Source: an uncultured Eubacteriales bacterium (GTDB lineage Bacteria > Bacillota > Clostridia > Oscillospirales > Oscillospiraceae). Taken from it: a DNA stretch of 13,393 nt. The position numbers and the translations under genes were made by a program. Below are positions 11,443-13,393 of the stretch, one piece after another. The notes under the pieces were generated by a model. That model saw only the letters and a program-made list of their open reading frames with translations, did not search any database and was not told the DNA's origin. How positions within the stretch are numbered: position 1 is the stretch's first letter; each line of letters begins with the position of its first letter. Where the stretch lies: positions 1 through 13,393 of the forward strand of contig CABSAB010000010.1 of the NCBI GenBank assembly GCA_902475515.1, read 5' to 3'.

Positions 11443-13393
11443 ATGATCACGAATCATCTGTACCCCCATGTATTTCAGCCGCTGACCGTCCGCGGTGTGA
11501 CGCTGAAAAACCGGCTGGAATATGCCCCCACCGTGGTGCTCAAGTGCTCCCCCGAGGGCGAAGTCACCCAGGAGATGCTGGACTATGTAGCCTGGCAGGC
11601 CAAAACCGGCGTGGGATATCTCACCATCGGCAACACCCCGGTGGTCCATACGGATTCCTCCGCCTGGGTCTGTGAGCTGAATATCACCCAGGACCGGTGC
11701 ATCCACGGTCTGGAGCTGATGGCCCGCACTGCCCGGGAAAACGGCGCCGAGATGTCCGTGGAGCTGGCCCACGCGGGCCGCGGCAGCAATGCCACCCCCG
11801 GAAATCCCGCCCTGGCCCCCTCAGATGTGCCGCTGAACGGCGGTCCCCTGGGCTATATTAAGCCCATGAACGAGGAGGATATGGAATATATCCGGCAGCA
11901 GTTCGTGGACTGCGCCATCCGCTGTCAGAAGGCGGGCCTGAAGATTTTGATGATCCACTGCGCCCATAATAATCTCCTGGCCCAGTTTCTCTCCCCAGCC
12001 TCCAATCACCGCACCGATCAATACGGCGGCAGCCTGGAAAACCGGATGCGCTTCCCCCTGTCGGTGCTGAAAGCCGTGCGGGAGGCGGTGCCGAATATGG
12101 TAATCGAGTGCCGCTGCTCCGCCCAGGAGGATACGGAAGACGGCCTCCAGCTGGAGGAATCCCTGCAATTTATGGAGCAGGCTCAGGAATATGTGGATAT
12201 CATCCACGTGTCCCGGGGCAACATCTTCTTTAACTACGGCTCCACCTATACCATCCCCACCTACTTCAAGGGCCGCCAGCTGAACGTTGCCTTTGCGGCA
12301 GAGGCCAAAAAGCGGCTCCATGTACCGGTAGCAGTGGTGGGCAATATTACATCCTTACAGGAGGCCGAGGAGATCATCGGTTCCGGCAAGGCGGATATCG
12401 TGGTCATGGCCAAGGCCTACATGGCGGACGAGGACCTGATCCACAAGTCCATCCGGGGCAAGGCTGACGAGGTCCGTCCCTGCACCCGCTGCGACTGGTG
12501 CGGCAATGCCAACAACTACGGCACCTCCATGCGCTGTGCCATCAACCCCATGCTGGGAAAGGACATCGATCTGGCCGCCCTGGTAAAGCCCGGCGAAGAA
12601 AAGCATGTGATGGTCATTGGCGGTGGCCCCGGCGGCATGATGGCGGCCCAGACCCTTCGGAAGATGGGCCACCGGGTGGCCTCGGTGTTAAAGTCCGACA
12701 AGCTGGGCGGCCTGTTAAACGACGCCACCGTGGCTTCCTTCAAGGAGTATATGCGCCTTTACCTCCAGTGGGATATCAAGCAGACCATGAACTGCGGCGC
12801 GGAATTGCACTTTAACACCGAGGCCACCCCGGAGCTGGTGGCGGCGGTGGATCCCGATGCGGTGATCGTGGCCACAGGCTCCACCTATGTGCATCCGGGC
12901 ATCCCCGGCATCGGCCTTCCGAAGGTCAAGACCGTCTCCGATGTGGAAAATCACCGGGTGGACGTGGGCCAGAACGTGGTGGTCTGCGGCGGCGGTATCG
13001 TGGGCCTGGAGTGTGCCGTCATGCTGGGCATGGAGGGCAAGCACGTTACCGTGATCGATCAGATCCCTCTGGAGAAATTTGCCGACGGCATGCCGGTGTT
13101 CAACCATATTGAGCTGAATCACCAGCTGGAGAAATACGGCGTGACGCTGGTGGGCGGCCAAAAGATTCAGGCCTTTGAGGAAGGCGGCGTCAGAACCGTG
13201 GATTCGGAAGGCCGGGAGACGGTTTTCCCAGGAGACAGCTATGTGCTGGCCCTGGGTGTAAAGCCGGATAACAAGCTGGCCCAGGAGCTGCTCAGCCGAT
13301 ACGCCGAGGGCGTGTATGTGGTGGGTGACTGCGTCTCCACCGGGCGGCTTTTGGCAGACGCCAACCAGGAGGCGTTCCACGCGGCCATTCGCA
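11443..13393 (+). CDS. OYE-family NADH:flavin oxidoreductase with 4Fe-4S and FAD domains (FadH/BaiCD-like), 3' end outside window
   Basis: An open frame of 650 residues runs off the window; the family is usually only slightly longer, so most of the protein is present. The N-terminal TIM barrel (to about 335) has V-E-L-A-H-A-G-R (106-113) and F-L-S-P-A-S-N-H-R-T-D-Q-Y-G-G-S-L-E-N-R, both FMN/active-site signatures. Cysteines C347, C350, C353 and C365 (C-x2-C-x2-C-x11-C) should bind a 4Fe-4S cluster. G-G-G-P-G-G (393-398) begins the FAD domain and C-G-G-G-I-V-G-L-E (515-523) the inserted NAD(P)H domain. Electrons would run NAD(P)H to FAD to FeS to FMN to an activated C=C bond, as in 2,4-dienoyl-CoA reductase, enoate reductase, bile acid BaiCD/BaiH and daidzein reductase. 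The FadH Tyr donor position is N177 (in H-C-A-H-N-N-L-L). The usual acidic residue after the second FAD strand is L416. The ATG at 11443 follows GGAGG (11431-11435). Confidence 0.93.
   Translation, partial: MITNHLYPHVFQPLTVRGVTLKNRLEYAPTVVLKCSPEGEVTQEMLDYVAWQAKTGVGYLTIGNTPVVHTDSSAWVCELNITQDRCIHGLELMARTARENGAEMSVELAHAGRGSNATPGNPALAPSDVPLNGGPLGYIKPMNEEDMEYIRQQFVDCAIRCQKAGLKILMIHCAHNNLLAQFLSPASNHRTDQYGGSLENRMRFPLSVLKAVREAVPNMVIECRCSAQEDTEDGLQLEESLQFMEQAQEYVDIIHVSRGNIFFNYGSTYTIPTYFKGRQLNVAFAAEAKKRLHVPVAVVGNITSLQEAEEIIGSGKADIVVMAKAYMADEDLIHKSIRGKADEVRPCTRCDWCGNANNYGTSMRCAINPMLGKDIDLAALVKPGEEKHVMVIGGGPGGMMAAQTLRKMGHRVASVLKSDKLGGLLNDATVASFKEYMRLYLQWDIKQTMNCGAELHFNTEATPELVAAVDPDAVIVATGSTYVHPGIPGIGLPKVKTVSDVENHRVDVGQNVVVCGGGIVGLECAVMLGMEGKHVTVIDQIPLEKFADGMPVFNHIELNHQLEKYGVTLVGGQKIQAFEEGGVRTVDSEGRETVFPGDSYVLALGVKPDNKLAQELLSRYAEGVYVVGDCVSTGRLLADANQEAFHAAIR

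Noticed and set aside
1..13393. tRNA, rRNA, insertion sequences, CRISPR arrays or riboswitches
   Set aside because: I looked for cloverleaf ends, transposase motifs, evenly spaced repeats and structured leaders and saw none. The intergenic gaps are short and occupied by promoters and terminators.

Overview
The window looks like part of a low-to-mid GC Gram-positive chromosome, most likely a gut-type Clostridia (Oscillospirales-like) bacterium. This placement is an inference. It rests on strong AGGAGG ribosome binding sites, several TTG/GTG starts, GC-rich third codon positions, a lipoprotein-type sugar-binding protein, a Bacillota-style ECF sigma/membrane-protein pair, and a FMN/FeS/FAD 'old yellow' reductase of the kind common in anaerobes. 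I saw no rRNA, tRNA, insertion sequence, prophage gene or CRISPR array.

Layout, left to right. (1) The 3' end of a plus-strand FAD-dependent reductase (1-591) is closed by a strong hairpin at 605-638. (2) A minus-strand AadA-like nucleotidyltransferase (695-1450) has a near-consensus housekeeping promoter. It is divergent from (3) a plus-strand ECF sigma factor (1646-2185) that is translationally coupled (TTGA overlap) to a large membrane protein, the probable anti-sigma or sensor (2182-3753). An ECF-type promoter, TGTAAC-N17-CGTC, precedes the sigma gene and suggests autoregulation. (4) A bidirectional terminator (3790-3825) separates this pair from a convergent minus-strand sugar-type ABC import operon. 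Its order is ATPase (6966-8498), permease (5938-6969), second permease (4946-5956), lipoprotein binding protein (3832-4887), all driven by a very good promoter at 8561-8589. (5) A redox block follows: SDR dehydrogenase 1 (minus, 8671-9432) diverges from a LysR-type regulator (9632-10561). The regulator is followed by SDR dehydrogenase 2 (10645-11430) and an OYE-family FMN/4Fe-4S/FAD reductase (11443 to the window end), which share a promoter at 10581-10608.

The redox block (two SDRs, an OYE-type enone reductase, a LysR regulator, and a fumarate-reductase-type flavoenzyme 9 kb away) has the enzyme make-up of known gut pathways that reduce cyclic enones, such as bile acid 7-dehydroxylation (bai) and isoflavone-to-equol conversion. 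The actual substrate cannot be read from the sequence. The neighbouring CUT2-type importer would be a natural uptake system for a sugar or glycoside, but a functional link is only positional. The two SDR promoters share a 16-base element (13 identical) at the same place relative to the -10 box, which suggests common control, possibly by the LysR protein encoded between them.

No intergenic gap exceeds 300 bases. The gaps (592-694, 1451-1645, 3754-3831, 4888-4945, 8499-8670, 9433-9631, 10562-10644) are accounted for by the promoters, dyads and terminators listed.
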